Source of the DNA: Chitinophagales bacterium
Lineage (GTDB): Bacteria; Bacteroidota; Bacteroidia; Chitinophagales; Chitinophagaceae
NCBI GenBank assembly: GCA_017303415.1
Contig: JAFLBJ010000001.1
Location: 310,001-374,000 of the forward strand
DNA length: 64,000 nt
Direction of reading: 5' to 3'
The position numbers and the translations under genes are program-made. Each line of letters opens with the position of its first letter. The first letter of the stretch is position 1. This document shows positions 48,661-58,116 of the stretch, piece after piece. The notes under the pieces were generated by a model that saw only the letters and a list, made by a program, of their open reading frames with translations, had not been told where the DNA came from and made no database searches.

Positions 48661-49857
48661 GTGAGCAAAGGTCAAAGAAGTCCGACGCCTGAAACTACTC
48701 GCCATGAACATAACAGACCATTTCAGGTTAAATCAACGATAGAAAACAAAACTAATTTGGAAGAGAAAATGTGCAGAATTTATAATAAGGTAGGCTCACT
48801 GAACACTTTAAAATCACACTTAGCCGACAGTAACATCCATGAATTTAAGACACTAAGAGAAGTAATGCACTTTCAAAGGTCGTATTTGTCTATCCGACAA
48901 CAAGTAATTTCTCACCATGAAAATCTTATTGAGGAAGAAAAAAATACGCTTGGCATAGAATTGTCTCAATTAGAAACAGCCATTCAAACACAAAAACAGG
49001 AAGCTGAAAAACGTTTGAATGATAAAATAGATTCGTTGAAACATGAATTAAGTGCTCTACAAAACAACATGCCACCGAATTTATTCAAAAAGACTATTAA
49101 TAAATTAAAACAATGGCGCTACATAAGAAAAATCAACCAAATAGAACAGATTTATGATGTTGAGGCAAAACAATTAATAGATGGGCTTGTTCGCAGTTAC
49201 CAAAGCAAACAGATTCGCTATCAGTATATAGGTTCAAATTTTAGAGAAGCAGTACGGCAAAGTGCTGAAAGCCCATTGTCGGAGCTTGAAAGAAAAAAAA
49301 CAAAAATAGATGGACTAAATAGTTTTATTTATGGCGCTTTGGGGGAGCAAAAAGTTGTAACGACATTAGAAGCGCTATCGGATGACTATTACCTAATCAA
49401 TGACTTTGCTGTTTCCTTTTCGCCTGCACTGTATAACAAAAAAGAAAATAGTTATATAAAATCTGTACAGATTGATCATATTCTTGTTGGACCCTCAGGT
49501 GTGTTTCTTGTTGAAACTAAGAATTGGAGTGAAAAATCACTAGAAAATTTAAATTTACGCTCACCAGTCGAGCAAATCAGAAGAACAAACTATGCTTTGT
49601 ACAAGTTGCTAAATACCGGAGTAAGCATCTATCGTTTGAATTTAGATGAGCATCATTGGGGTGAAAAACAAATATCAATTAGAAACCTAATAGTTTTAAC
49701 TAATGCAAAGCCAAAAGAAGAGTTTCAACATGTTAAAATTCTAACTGTGGATGAGCTCCTTAACTATGTTAATTATTTCAAGCCAATATTTTCATATTCT
49801 GAAACACAAAAAATTGCTGAGTTTATAAATATTGTAAATAATCAAACCTATTTATAA
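48661..49857 (+). CDS. NERD-domain protein with coiled coil
   Basis: The GTG at 48661 is shown as the start; the first ATG is 48769-48771 (MCRIYNKVGSLNTLKSHLAD), and the true start is uncertain. About 398 residues from the GTG. Residues about 60-140 are a coiled coil (HHENLIEEEKNTLGIELSQL, AEKRLNDKIDSLKHELSALQ). Residues about 220-330 are a NERD (nuclease-related) domain: FIYGALGEQKVVTTLEAL, IDHILVGPSGVFLVETKNWS with D and ExK, and LRSPVEQIRRTNYALYKLL. NERD proteins are proposed DNA-processing factors, often in defence-rich regions. Confidence 0.82.
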   Translation: MSKGQRSPTPETTRHEHNRPFQVKSTIENKTNLEEKMCRIYNKVGSLNTLKSHLADSNIHEFKTLREVMHFQRSYLSIRQQVISHHENLIEEEKNTLGIELSQLETAIQTQKQEAEKRLNDKIDSLKHELSALQNNMPPNLFKKTINKLKQWRYIRKINQIEQIYDVEAKQLIDGLVRSYQSKQIRYQYIGSNFREAVRQSAESPLSELERKKTKIDGLNSFIYGALGEQKVVTTLEALSDDYYLINDFAVSFSPALYNKKENSYIKSVQIDHILVGPSGVFLVETKNWSEKSLENLNLRSPVEQIRRTNYALYKLLNTGVSIYRLNLDEHHWGEKQISIRNLIVLTNAKPKEEFQHVKILTVDELLNYVNYFKPIFSYSETQKIAEFINIVNNQTYL

Positions 49858-50166
49858 CTACCCCACTAGCCGTATCCCCGCTATCCAGAATCTTCCCCCA
49901 TTCCAAATATCAGAAGGACGCTAGCCGTAGTCTTACAGCCAAAAGCCTGACACGGTTTTGGGATAATAGATTACGGCCAAATAAGGTAACAGACCAGGAA
50001 AATACTACTAACAGGGTATTGGTACAGGTTATTCTAAATTGTAGTTTCAATTGAGCGTACTGATTTCTTCCCAAGCTGGCCGTAGTCATGTCCTATGAAA
50101 CAATAGCAATTTTAGTTCATCAGGCTACGGTCAATCCGGATCATTTTCCTTAACAAACTAAACTTT
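49858..50166. other. Non-coding gap with the CTGGCCGTAG...GGCTACGGTCAATCCG repeat
   Basis: The copy at about 50073-50137 shares CTGGCCGTAG, TAGCAATTTTAGTTCA and GGCTACGGTCAATCCG with about 47433-47500. The terminal words CTGGCCGTAG and GGCTACGG(TC) are partly inverted, suggesting a small palindromic element. Composition returns to host-like just after it. Confidence 0.6.
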
Positions 50167-50730
50167 ATGGCTGATTTTTTTAAACAACTGGTTGGCCTGG
50201 CCGGCTTTGGCCTGGTCGGAATTGTCATTATCATGGTGATCGTTCTGGCTTATGTGGTGATCAAAAAACCCAACAACAAATTCGCCATCCTGGTTATGGC
50301 GGGCTTTTGCCTGATTGTTGTTGTCCTCTTCACTTTTGCCGGAGTGGGGATTGCCAAAGAAAATAAGGTTCTCGAAGAAGACAAAAAAGAACTGACGGAT
50401 AATAACGAGAACCTGAAGGACAGTATCAAAAGCACCTCAACTATGCTTGATATCAAGAAACTGGAATTGATCACTGCCACCGATAAAAATCTTTCCAACA
50501 AGGACCTCGCCGAAATCAGTAATAAAATTGCGGATAAACTGGATACCCTGGGCGCCAACGCGCATACATCTGACAGTGCCCGCCAGAAATTTTCCAAAGC
50601 CGCCCTGGACTACCGGGCCATTTCCCGAAACCTGAAACAGGATAGTATCAAACCGGAGGAAGCTAAGGTAAAAATTTTGAGCAACGCGAAAGTAGTGCTG
50701 GTAAAACCAACCCTTATCCCTAAACAATAA
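50167..50730 (+). CDS. Membrane-anchored coiled-coil protein, unknown function
   Basis: The protein has 187 residues. Two membrane helices at about 10-31 and 37-60 (GLVGIVIIMVIVLAYVVI, ILVMAGFCLIVVVLFTFAGV) are followed by a charged coiled coil (ENKVLEEDKKELTDNNENLK) and a helical tail. The C-terminal half probably lies in the periplasm or cytoplasm depending on orientation. No family is recognised. It is 9 bases from the start of the M19-like gene and probably co-transcribed with it. Confidence 0.65.
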   Translation: MADFFKQLVGLAGFGLVGIVIIMVIVLAYVVIKKPNNKFAILVMAGFCLIVVVLFTFAGVGIAKENKVLEEDKKELTDNNENLKDSIKSTSTMLDIKKLELITATDKNLSNKDLAEISNKIADKLDTLGANAHTSDSARQKFSKAALDYRAISRNLKQDSIKPEEAKVKILSNAKVVLVKPTLIPKQ

Positions 50731-50739
50731 ATTCTAATC

Positions 50740-52260
50740 ATGCCTTTTTTAGATTTTTCCATCGATCTGCATTGCCATCCCAATTACAAAACCTTTGCAC
50801 GCGCGCATACTGATAACGGAAAAGCGCCAGGTGCGCAAAGCGATTCGATCAACAACCGCTCGAGTCTCTGGTATTATGATCCACCCAAACTGGGGGATAA
50901 ATTGCTGAACTATTTTCTCAGCATAACCAAATTCAGGCAAAACAACCTGACAGCGGCCCTGTATGGCCGGCTGCTGGTAATGGCCGTTGGACTCGGAAGC
51001 GTGGAGAAGTTTTTTTTCAAAAACAAACTGGGATCCGGCAAGATCAGTGATATCGCCAATGACTTTGTATCCGAATTCGGCGAACCCCGGATCAATGCCA
51101 TTCAGGGAATGAAAGATTACTGGGCCGACTTCAAACGGGAGATCAAATTCATGGAGCAGCAGGAAAGCCAGCCAATGAAGATCGACGGATACTGGTATAC
51201 CTATCGCCTGGTTAAAAATTTTACCGAACTGCAGCAGGCAATGGCGGCCAATGAAATTGTCCAGGCGGGTACCCGTCGCGAACTGCCACTGAACCTGGCC
51301 CTGATTCCGGCCGTGGAAGGCTTGCATATCCTGAACTGTGGGTTGGAAAACCCCTGTACACCCGCTGAAGTGAAATCCAATGCCGAAGCGCTGAAAAAAA
51401 TGCCCAATGCACCCTGGTTTGTCACATTCAGCCATCATTTTTATAATGAACTCTGCGGGCATGCCCGCAGTTTGCGTAAACAGATCGGCAAACTGACCAA
51501 CCAGGAAGAAGGAATCAATTCGGGCTTCACCCCCCTGGGACGCTCCGTACTGGATATATTGTTGCGTAAAACCGGCGGACGACGGATCCTCATCGATGTC
51601 AAACACATGAGCGCACTGGCCCGCAAAGAATTCTATGCGCTCCGGAAAAGCAAATACAACAGCGATTTTCCCATTATCATCAGTCACGGGGTTTGTAACG
51701 GCCTGCCCACCCTGGGAGCTACGGTTTCCCAATTCCCGGAGATTGGAAACACATTTATCAACCCGGTGGAGGACGTTATGGGTGGCGATGGTAATTTCAA
51801 AGACCACAACCTGATCAATTTCTTTGATGACGAGATCATTGAAATGGTGAAAAGTGATGGAATCCTGGGCCTGCAACTGGACGAACGCCGGATTGCCAGT
51901 GATGAAACCATCAGCCGCGTAAAACATTCCCTGGCGCGGAACAAAATCATGCATTACCGCAGTGAACTGATGTGGAAACAGGTTCAATATATCGCCGAAT
52001 TGCTGGATGCCAATGGGCTTTATGCCTGGGGACATATTGCCATCGGTTCGGATTACGACGGACTGGTCGATCCGCTGAATGCTTTCTGGACAGCCGAACA
52101 ATATGATGATCTCGCCAGCTTCCTGGAACGGCATGCCTATAATTATTTCAAAGACCATCCCGAACGGATCAAAAACGGATTCAATAAAGTGACCCCGGAC
52201 CTGGTGGTTCAAAACATATTTCGCGATAACGCCTGGAATTTCTTCAAGCGGTGGTTTTAA
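50740..52260 (+). CDS. M19-type membrane dipeptidase-like metallohydrolase
   Basis: The protein has 506 residues. An amidohydrolase-type fold is marked by IDLHCHP (H11, H13), LIPAVEGLHIL (bridging E), TFSHHFYNELCG, ILIDVKHMSALARKEF, PIIISHGVCNG and HIAIGSDYDGLVDPLNAF (catalytic-type D). These match peptidase family M19 (renal-dipeptidase type), though spacing is longer than usual. No signal peptide is obvious, so a cytoplasmic peptidase or related amidohydrolase is likely. The long minus-strand reading frame opposite it is a shadow. Confidence 0.8.
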   Translation: MPFLDFSIDLHCHPNYKTFARAHTDNGKAPGAQSDSINNRSSLWYYDPPKLGDKLLNYFLSITKFRQNNLTAALYGRLLVMAVGLGSVEKFFFKNKLGSGKISDIANDFVSEFGEPRINAIQGMKDYWADFKREIKFMEQQESQPMKIDGYWYTYRLVKNFTELQQAMAANEIVQAGTRRELPLNLALIPAVEGLHILNCGLENPCTPAEVKSNAEALKKMPNAPWFVTFSHHFYNELCGHARSLRKQIGKLTNQEEGINSGFTPLGRSVLDILLRKTGGRRILIDVKHMSALARKEFYALRKSKYNSDFPIIISHGVCNGLPTLGATVSQFPEIGNTFINPVEDVMGGDGNFKDHNLINFFDDEIIEMVKSDGILGLQLDERRIASDETISRVKHSLARNKIMHYRSELMWKQVQYIAELLDANGLYAWGHIAIGSDYDGLVDPLNAFWTAEQYDDLASFLERHAYNYFKDHPERIKNGFNKVTPDLVVQNIFRDNAWNFFKRWF

Positions 52261-52313
52261 AAAAGTGGGTGTATTAAAAAACTGATTAAGTTAGCACCCA
52301 AAAACAACCACAG

Positions 52314-52859
52314 ATGGAACCCACCAAACTTGGCATTGGCACCCGGCTGCAGCATACGCAATTCGGCCCTGGTGTCATTGTCGGCATACGCTATGCCTCT
52401 TACCTGATTTCTTTTATTCATCATGGCATCAAAGAAGTGGATAAAACAGATCCCAAGCTGGAAGAGATCATTCATGAAGAGATAACGGAGGAAATTGAAA
52501 CCCATAGCGAAGCGGAGCGATCCCTGCTCAAGATCCTACGGCTCTGGGGAGGGCTGACGGAGATCGTGCCCCTGGGTGACCGGTGGGCCGGCGGCACTTT
52601 ATTACTCCAGCCAGCCGACAAATCATTAAAACCAAAGGAAATCCCGGTCGACGATTTTTTTCACAAGATCGTGATGCTCCGCGACCGGCTAAGGGTGCTG
52701 GAGCAAAACATCAACAGCCACAAAAAACTCAGTGACGAAGACAAAGTAAATCTTCAACAGTATATCACCCGTTGCTACGGATCACTCACCACCTTTAATG
52801 TTTTGTTTAAAAACAAGGAGCACTGGTTTGTGGGAGAAAAAGGGGGGAAGGAAGACTAA
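52314..52859 (+). CDS. Conserved-looking protein of unknown function
   Basis: The protein has 181 residues. The N-terminus (KLGIGTRLQHTQFGPGVIVG, IRYASYLISFIHHGIKEVDK) looks like a small beta-barrel (SH3/CarD-like). A helix-rich middle (LEEIIHEEITEEIETHSEAE) and C-terminal DRLRVLEQNINSHKKLSDED follow. No signal or membrane helix. It lies 53 bases after the M19-like gene and may share its transcript. Function unknown. Confidence 0.65.
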   Translation: MEPTKLGIGTRLQHTQFGPGVIVGIRYASYLISFIHHGIKEVDKTDPKLEEIIHEEITEEIETHSEAERSLLKILRLWGGLTEIVPLGDRWAGGTLLLQPADKSLKPKEIPVDDFFHKIVMLRDRLRVLEQNINSHKKLSDEDKVNLQQYITRCYGSLTTFNVLFKNKEHWFVGEKGGKED

Positions 52860-52934
52860 TTTTCAAATACAACCTACAGCCCATACACTACCAATTCCCG
52901 TTCAATAAAGCTGAGGCTAAAAGCAATTTCCATA

Positions 52935-53234
52935 ATGCCCCCACACCTGCAATACTCCTTTTCCGCCCAAGTATGGCAATACAATCCCCCAGCGGGTTGG
53001 TTCTTTGTTTCCTTGCCTTTGGAAATAGCCAAAGAGATCCGGGAGAATGCCGGATGGCAGGAAGAAGGCTGGGGCCGATTAAAGACCACCGCCCGTATCG
53101 GTAAAACAGAATGGAAGACCGCCATCTGGTTTGATACCAAAAAAAGAACCTACCTCTTGCCGCTAAAAGCAGAAATTCGAAAAAAAGAAAATGCAGTGGC
53201 AGGGAAAAAACTGACTCTTACGATTTGGGTGTAA
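52935..53234 (+). CDS. DUF1905 domain protein
   Basis: The protein has 99 residues and matches DUF1905 along its length: YSFSAQVWQYNPPAGWFFVS, LPLEIAKEIRENAG, WGRLKTTARIGKTEWKTAIW and FDTKKRTYLLPLKAEIRKK. This is a small beta-barrel often fused to or beside YdeI-type domains. Function is unknown in the family. Confidence 0.87.
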   Translation: MPPHLQYSFSAQVWQYNPPAGWFFVSLPLEIAKEIRENAGWQEEGWGRLKTTARIGKTEWKTAIWFDTKKRTYLLPLKAEIRKKENAVAGKKLTLTIWV

Positions 53235-53443
53235 TCTCTCCTGTTTATTCGCCAGGTTTGACCCGGTTGGCCATAGCCTTTCACTAATATTGAGTAACAA
53301 CCTTAGACATCCAGGCTAAAGTCAAATCCCGCTTTTCAAAGATTACTGTTGATACTCAGCAGATTGAAGTGAAATAACAATTTTTGCTTCCGTATCAGAA
53401 TACTGTACCTTACTGGTATCTCCAAAACCAAAACATTAAAAAC

Positions 53444-53980
53444 ATGAAACGATTGCTTATGATCAGTTGCCTGGCAACTCTTATTGCCTGCAACAGTGCC
53501 GACACCGGCCAAAAAACTGAAACAAGTTCTGACAGCAAAACAGCTATCCCCACCATGCCCTACACATTGGATAAGCCTTATAAAAACTGGCAGCCGGGTG
53601 ACCAGCAAAATGCATTGATGGTCATGAACTCGCTAAAGGCCTGGGAAAATGGGGATATCAATAAATCAATGGAAGCTTTTGCCGATACCGTGGAAGTCCA
53701 TTTCGACAACTGGGCGGGAAAATACAGCAAAGACAGCCTGGCAAAACAGTTTGCCACATTCAGAAACAGTCTTGCTTCCGTATCCATTCATATGGATGAC
53801 TGGGAGTCTGTGATCGCGGAAGATAAATCGGAACAGTGGGTAACCATGTGGTATAAAGAAACCTCCACGGATAAAATGGGTAAAACTGATTCGGTGATGT
53901 TTGTTACCGATGCCGGTATTGTAAACGGAAAAATAGCGATACTCAATGAAGCTATGCGACGTTTTCCAGCTAAGAACTAA
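53444..53980 (+). CDS. NTF2/SnoaL-like lipoprotein
   Basis: The ATG at 53444-53446 (MKRLLMISCLATLIAC) is chosen as it gives a lipobox (LIAC) near residue 16; the frame is open to 53384. About 178 residues. After a Ser/Thr-rich linker the core ALMVMNSLKAWENGDINKSM, FADTVEVHFDNWAGKYSKDS and EQWVTMWYKETSTDKMGKTD is a SnoaL/NTF2-like cone fold. No active site can be named. A bidirectional terminator follows. Confidence 0.75.
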   Translation: MKRLLMISCLATLIACNSADTGQKTETSSDSKTAIPTMPYTLDKPYKNWQPGDQQNALMVMNSLKAWENGDINKSMEAFADTVEVHFDNWAGKYSKDSLAKQFATFRNSLASVSIHMDDWESVIAEDKSEQWVTMWYKETSTDKMGKTDSVMFVTDAGIVNGKIAILNEAMRRFPAKN

Positions 53981-53991
53981 AGCATAAACAT

Positions 53992-54038
53992 AGACCCTGA
54001 AGGAATCGCCCTCTTTATGGGCGACTCTTTCAGGGTCT
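53992..54038. terminator. Long bidirectional terminator between convergent genes
   Basis: AGACCCTGAA-G-GAATCGCCC pairs with GGGCGA-CTCTTTCAGGGTCT; a T-run follows on the plus strand. It serves the genes ending at 53980 (+) and 54056 (-). Confidence 0.85.
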
Positions 54039-54055
54039 TGTCATTTTTCGTCCCT

Positions 54056-54829
54056 CTAAAAACTCGCCCGGATGCCCAGATTTAACGTAAGGATACCATC
54101 CGCCTGCCCCAACTTATAATAACTGACTCCCCCACCTACACTCCAGTTGAGGGAACGCTCCCCCTCCAGAAAAATGCGCCGTATGGGAACCAGTGGTTTT
54201 GTAAAATCATAGTACCCGTTTATGGCTCCCCCAAAACCAAACTCCGATCCACCCCCCTTGAACAATCCCAGGGCCGGACCAGCCTCAAACTCTATATCTC
54301 CTTGTGGACAAGGCATTACATGATAGCCGGCAAACCCATGGACGATGGACAGGTTCTCATATTTAAAGGATCCACCTGTGTAGGTCTCGGTTTTCCCAAT
54401 CAATACCTGATAACCAAATTCTGCCTGAAAACCAGAACGGACCACTTCAATGGCCTGTATCTGATCCATACCTATCACCCCAACGACTGAATCCAGTTGG
54501 GCCAATTCAAGGGCAGACATGCCCAACTCATCCCGGGAAAAAACGAAAGGACTTTTGGCCTCGTCCTCCTTGTACCCCGCCCCGCGAATAAGCCGGTTCC
54601 TCCCTAAATCATACTGAACCCGGGCACCCGCCCCCAGGGAAAAATTCTCGCCTCCCTTACCAATCGGTAAGTTGGCAATCAAATCAACATGAAGGTTTCC
54701 TGATCGCTCAATCATGCTCCGGTCAATGGCCGTAATAGCCATGGGTGTCTCCTGAATAATCTGCGCGTGGATAGATTGCAATAGGCCCATAACCAGCAAC
54801 CATACGGGCACAAGAATGACTTGTTTCAT
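54056..54829 (-). CDS. Outer-membrane beta-barrel protein, unknown function
   Basis: The protein has 257 residues. A signal peptide (MKQVILVPVWLLVMGLLQS, cleavage near IHA) is followed by alternating beta strands rich in glycine and aromatic residues (GGENFSLGAGARVQYDLGRN, GFGGAINGYYDFTKPLVPI). The last strand ends in LNLGIRASF, a typical outer-membrane C-terminal phenylalanine. No family is recognised; a small barrel or porin-like role is inferred. Confidence 0.75.
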   Translation of the reverse strand: MKQVILVPVWLLVMGLLQSIHAQIIQETPMAITAIDRSMIERSGNLHVDLIANLPIGKGGENFSLGAGARVQYDLGRNRLIRGAGYKEDEAKSPFVFSRDELGMSALELAQLDSVVGVIGMDQIQAIEVVRSGFQAEFGYQVLIGKTETYTGGSFKYENLSIVHGFAGYHVMPCPQGDIEFEAGPALGLFKGGGSEFGFGGAINGYYDFTKPLVPIRRIFLEGERSLNWSVGGGVSYYKLGQADGILTLNLGIRASF

Positions 54830-55043
54830 ACAGTGAAGTTTTGGTTAATGAATAAAAAAGGGCGGAATGGTAATCCCAGGCAATGGATGAAGAATCCAGG
54901 CTCCGAATCTGTAAAGAAAACAGGCAGTTGGTTAGATCCGTTTCAATTTAGCCTAAGAAAGGTAAGGAAAAAACACAACAGAAAGCCTCGTCCCTCCAAA
55001 TTTGGGTTTCAGGAATAAGTTGCCTACATTTTGGGCATTAATT

Positions 55044-55589
55044 ATGTATAAACGCATGAAACCCATCCTCCTTCTGGCGCTACTAAGCCTTTTTATTTCT
55101 CAGGTACAGGCCCAATCATTGAAGAAAGTTCCCATCAAAACAGCGACCAACAACACAGGTTGTTCTGTTTACAGTTTCTGTGATCTTACATTCAGTGTCA
55201 CCCCAAGCCCCGACTCCTCCGAAGTATACTTGGGAGAATGTATAAAGGATAGCCTTGTTTATGGGGTGGTATTTGTTAAACTGGCAAAAGAAGCTATAGC
55301 AACCGATTTTGATGTTGCAATAGATTTAACCATTTCCTACCTGGATTTCCTGAAATCCAATTTGACCATTACTTCCGCCGCGGGATATGGAAAAGGTCAT
55401 ACCCTTCGCAACAATGAAAATATTCGGGGTGTTGTGGATTATTGGGAAGACCAGGAAAAAAACAACTGGAAAATAAAAGCATGGACCGACAAAACATTTA
55501 TCTGTGTACTCTATGCTTATTCCAATAAAGAGTTGCCGGAACAAAAGATCGATGCTTTTTTGAATGGGTTAACTGTTCCGGGGATGTAA
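55044..55589 (+). CDS. Exported protein of unknown function
   Basis: The ATG at 55044-55046 is used (MYKRMKPILLLALLSLFISQ); the in-frame ATG at 55056 is equally possible, and both give a signal peptide cut near VQAQ. About 181 residues. The mature part is mixed alpha/beta, with GCSVYSFCDLTFSVTPSPDS and VDYWEDQEKNNWKIKAWTDK. The cysteine pair (GCSVYSFC) may form a disulphide. Function unknown; perhaps paired with the barrel protein downstream. Confidence 0.65.
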   Translation: MYKRMKPILLLALLSLFISQVQAQSLKKVPIKTATNNTGCSVYSFCDLTFSVTPSPDSSEVYLGECIKDSLVYGVVFVKLAKEAIATDFDVAIDLTISYLDFLKSNLTITSAAGYGKGHTLRNNENIRGVVDYWEDQEKNNWKIKAWTDKTFICVLYAYSNKELPEQKIDAFLNGLTVPGM

Positions 55590-55624
55590 AAAGAATCTGG
55601 TTTTTAGAATTGCAAATCTTATAT

Positions 55625-56278
55625 ATGAAATCTTACCTTATCCTTTTGCTCTCTATCCAACTTTCTTCTGCCCTCCAATCCCAAACCCTTTCAAAGTTCT
55701 CCATCGAACTCAACTATGGCTTGAACGGCAATTTTTTTGTCCGGTCCTATGACGAAACAAGTGGGCCTCAAAACAAAACCTACCTCTATAAAAAGAATTT
55801 CCTCGGTACCGTGGGTGGCCTGGAACTGAAATACCATTTTCGAAACAACTCCGCACTGATATTCGGATATGCAAGATCAACCAATAAAGGAACCAAGAAT
55901 TTTTCAGGAACAGTCAATGGCGTGGATGTCTATATCACCGATTTCAATATCCGCCACACCAATGGCTTTTATCAATTGGCCTACGAACGGAGGTTCAGGA
56001 AATCCAATCCGGCACTTACCTATCATGTCGGACTTGTACTGGCCAGTATGCAACAACAGGAAATTGGCATCGAAAATTTCAGCAATCAGATAGTGATTGC
56101 CGAACGAAATTTTAAAAACTCAAAATTGCAGGAAGCCGGCGTATTCGGAGGCGTTCAGATACAGAAAAAGATCGATACAAAATTTGAAATTGGACTACGC
56201 GCCAGAGCCTATTACCTCGTTTCCGTACAAACCCTGGAAGCCCTGACCCTTACCCCGACTCTTACCTATCGGTTTTAA
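55625..56278 (+). CDS. Outer-membrane beta-barrel protein
   Basis: The ATG at 55625 (MKSYLILLLSIQLSSALQSQ) is used, giving 217 residues. A signal peptide is followed by repeated amphipathic strands (FSIELNYGLNGNFFVRSYDE, GGLELKYHFRNNSALIFGYA, FYQLAYERRF) ending in LTPTLTYRF, the phenylalanine end of an OmpA-like barrel. No function assigned. It lies 36 bases after the exported protein gene. Confidence 0.78.
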   Translation: MKSYLILLLSIQLSSALQSQTLSKFSIELNYGLNGNFFVRSYDETSGPQNKTYLYKKNFLGTVGGLELKYHFRNNSALIFGYARSTNKGTKNFSGTVNGVDVYITDFNIRHTNGFYQLAYERRFRKSNPALTYHVGLVLASMQQQEIGIENFSNQIVIAERNFKNSKLQEAGVFGGVQIQKKIDTKFEIGLRARAYYLVSVQTLEALTLTPTLTYRF

Positions 56279-56535
56279 CAATACACCTTCACCCCTTTGT
56301 TATTGTTTCCCGGGGATCCGGGGAAATGATCAACGCTGAATTTACCGGAAATTCAATCCGGTTTCCTTGTGAAATAGTATTTCACTGAGGCTCTTGTATT
56401 TCCAAAGATCCAAATATGTGAATCTTGTAACTCTTGTCCAAGATTGTATAATGCTTTGTCGAGTGAAACTTCCCACCTTTAAGTCCTGAAATTCCTTCAC
56501 ATATTCCTGCGATGCGGGATATTAAAACATAAAAA

Positions 56536-56721
56536 ATGAACTCTAAAGAATTAAATGGCAACTGGAATGTAATAAAGGGCAAACTGAAAGCAAAATTTGC
56601 CATCTTAACGGATGATGACCTGAAATTTGTCTTTGGCAAAAAAAATGAAATGCTGGGTCGCATTCAGATAAAACTGGGAAAAACAGAAGAAGAGTTCCAT
56701 AAAATCATTGCAGCGCTTTAG
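56536..56721 (+). CDS. CsbD-family stress protein
   Basis: The protein has 61 residues and matches CsbD almost end to end: NSKELNGNWNVIKGKLKAKF, LTDDDLKFVFGKKNEMLGRI, IKLGKTEEEFHKII. CsbD-like proteins are small, abundant, and induced by general stress; their molecular role is unknown. Confidence 0.9.
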   Translation: MNSKELNGNWNVIKGKLKAKFAILTDDDLKFVFGKKNEMLGRIQIKLGKTEEEFHKIIAAL

Positions 56722-56811
56722 TTGGTTTATGAATAAACCTGGCAAAGCATTAAATGACTTTACGATCAATAATAAATAGTATAGGATCTCCTCACAACCA
56801 AACCGAAGAAA

Positions 56812-57123
56812 ATGAAACTACGGAAACTTATTTACCTGCTTCCCCTTTTGCTCCTTCTGGGGATTACCACACCGGCTTTCTCCCTGAACATTATCAAAAG
56901 CCCCGCAGACTCCACCAGCATAGCCATACGGTCGGAGCAAATTCTTAACCGGCTCAAGGAAATCAAAGGAATGGACAGATCGGCCTTGTCAAAGACAGAA
57001 AGAAAAGAATTGCGGAAAGAGGTGAAAGACATGAAAAAGGAAATGAAAGCTACCAAGGGCGGTGTCTATCTCTCCGTTGGAGCCATCATCATCATCATAT
57101 TATTACTTATCCTGATCTTGTAA
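56812..57123 (+). CDS. Small membrane protein with C-terminal anchor
   Basis: The protein has 103 residues: signal peptide (LIYLLPLLLLLGITTPAFS), a charged helical middle (NRLKEIKGMDRSALSKTERK, ELRKEVKDMKKEMKATKGG) and a C-terminal membrane helix (VYLSVGAIIIIILLLILIL). Short proteins of this layout occur beside stress genes in this group, but no name is recognised. A terminator follows. Confidence 0.7.
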   Translation: MKLRKLIYLLPLLLLLGITTPAFSLNIIKSPADSTSIAIRSEQILNRLKEIKGMDRSALSKTERKELRKEVKDMKKEMKATKGGVYLSVGAIIIIILLLILIL

Positions 57124-57174
57124 AAATTCATCCCCTTAAAAAAGACACTTTGCGGTATTCCCGGCTAGAAAACG

Positions 57175-57210
57175 AAAGGAGTTTGTTTTATACAAACTCC
57201 TTTGCCTTTT
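57175..57210 (+). terminator. Terminator after the small membrane-protein gene
   Basis: AAAGGAGTTTGT and ACAAACTCCTTT form a 12-bp stem, then GCCTTTT. Convergent with the cupin gene, so it may work both ways. Confidence 0.8.
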
Positions 57211-57240
57211 AATATTGTCACACCAGCAACATTGGGTCGA

Positions 57241-57609
57241 TCAACTCTCCTGCACCGCTTCATAATTCTTTGGCTCAAACCGGGGTGTACAAAAACATAA
57301 AAATATCAGGTCTGCCGAACCCGTATTGGTGATCCGCTGGGTTTGACCCGGAGGAATCAGCACCATATCGCCAGGATTAACTGTACCTGCAGCTTGGCCA
57401 TCGACCTCCATGGCGCCAGTTCCGGATAAGATATAATACTTTTCGGCTGTACCTAAAACCCGGTGTAAGGCCGTAGTGACCCCGGGCTCTACCCGGGCGC
57501 GGGCAACTGATAGATCAGGCTCCGAAGAATTGTTGAGCAACTCGGTGATATAACAGCGCTCCTCAAAATAATACTCGCTTTTGCTATCGGCCTTTATGAT
57601 TGGGGACAT
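57241..57609 (-). CDS. Cupin-domain protein
   Basis: The ATG at 57607-57609 (MSPIIKADSKSEYYFEERCY) is chosen, as the fold begins soon after; the frame is open to 57675. About 122 residues. The cupin motifs are VEPGVTTALHRVLGTAEKYY (the first H..E metal site) and GDMVLIPPGQTQRITNTGSA. The closing LCFCTPRFEPKNY is common in this family. A small-molecule-binding or isomerase role is typical, but no substrate can be read. Confidence 0.88.
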   Translation of the reverse strand: MSPIIKADSKSEYYFEERCYITELLNNSSEPDLSVARARVEPGVTTALHRVLGTAEKYYILSGTGAMEVDGQAAGTVNPGDMVLIPPGQTQRITNTGSADLIFLCFCTPRFEPKNYEAVQES

Positions 57610-57748
57610 AGAGAATATTTTATTAAAAACCCACCTTACCCCCGCAAAATAGGCCAAATGCGGGCTTCCAGGCAAAGTCTAAAGTCCAAACTTTCCCCAC
57701 TTTTCCCGAAATTCGGGTTCAATCGAAAACCAAACACCCCCGCCCAAC

Positions 57749-58099
57749 ATGAGCAATGCCCGCGTCTTTGCCTACACTTTTGCTTCCATCTATCCGCACT
57801 ATATCACCAAAGTGGAAAAGAAAGGCCGTACCAAAGAAGAACTGGATGAAGTATTGATGTGGTTGACCGGCTACAATAAAAAGTCATTACAACAACAGAT
57901 CGATCAGAAATCAACGCTGGAGGATTTCTTTGCAAAGGCGCCGGAAATCAATCCCAACGCCTCAAAGATCACCGGCGTAATATGTGGCTACCGGGTAGAA
58001 GAGATCGAAGATAAATTAATGCAGAAGATCCGCTATATGGATAAACTGGTAGACGAACTTGCTAAGGGAAAGGCAATGGAAAAAATATTACGTAAATAA
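57749..58099 (+). CDS. DUF2200 family protein
   Basis: The protein has 116 residues: [77 protein letters not shown] and [19 protein letters not shown] are all DUF2200 hallmarks. The function of the family is unknown. It is followed 17 bases later by a VOC-fold gene. Confidence 0.92.
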   Translation: MSNARVFAYTFASIYPHYITKVEKKGRTKEELDEVLMWLTGYNKKSLQQQIDQKSTLEDFFAKAPEINPNASKITGVICGYRVEEIEDKLMQKIRYMDKLVDELAKGKAMEKILRK

Positions 58100-58116
58100 T
58101 TAACTAAACACGCACC

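Noticed and set aside
50749-52212. 487-residue reading frame on the minus strand
   Set aside because: It is opposite the well-supported M19-like gene and has no family features; a codon-bias shadow.
54848-55018. Short lysine-rich plus-strand frame upstream of the exported protein
   Set aside because: No conserved pattern, and it ends in the leader of 55044; probably chance.
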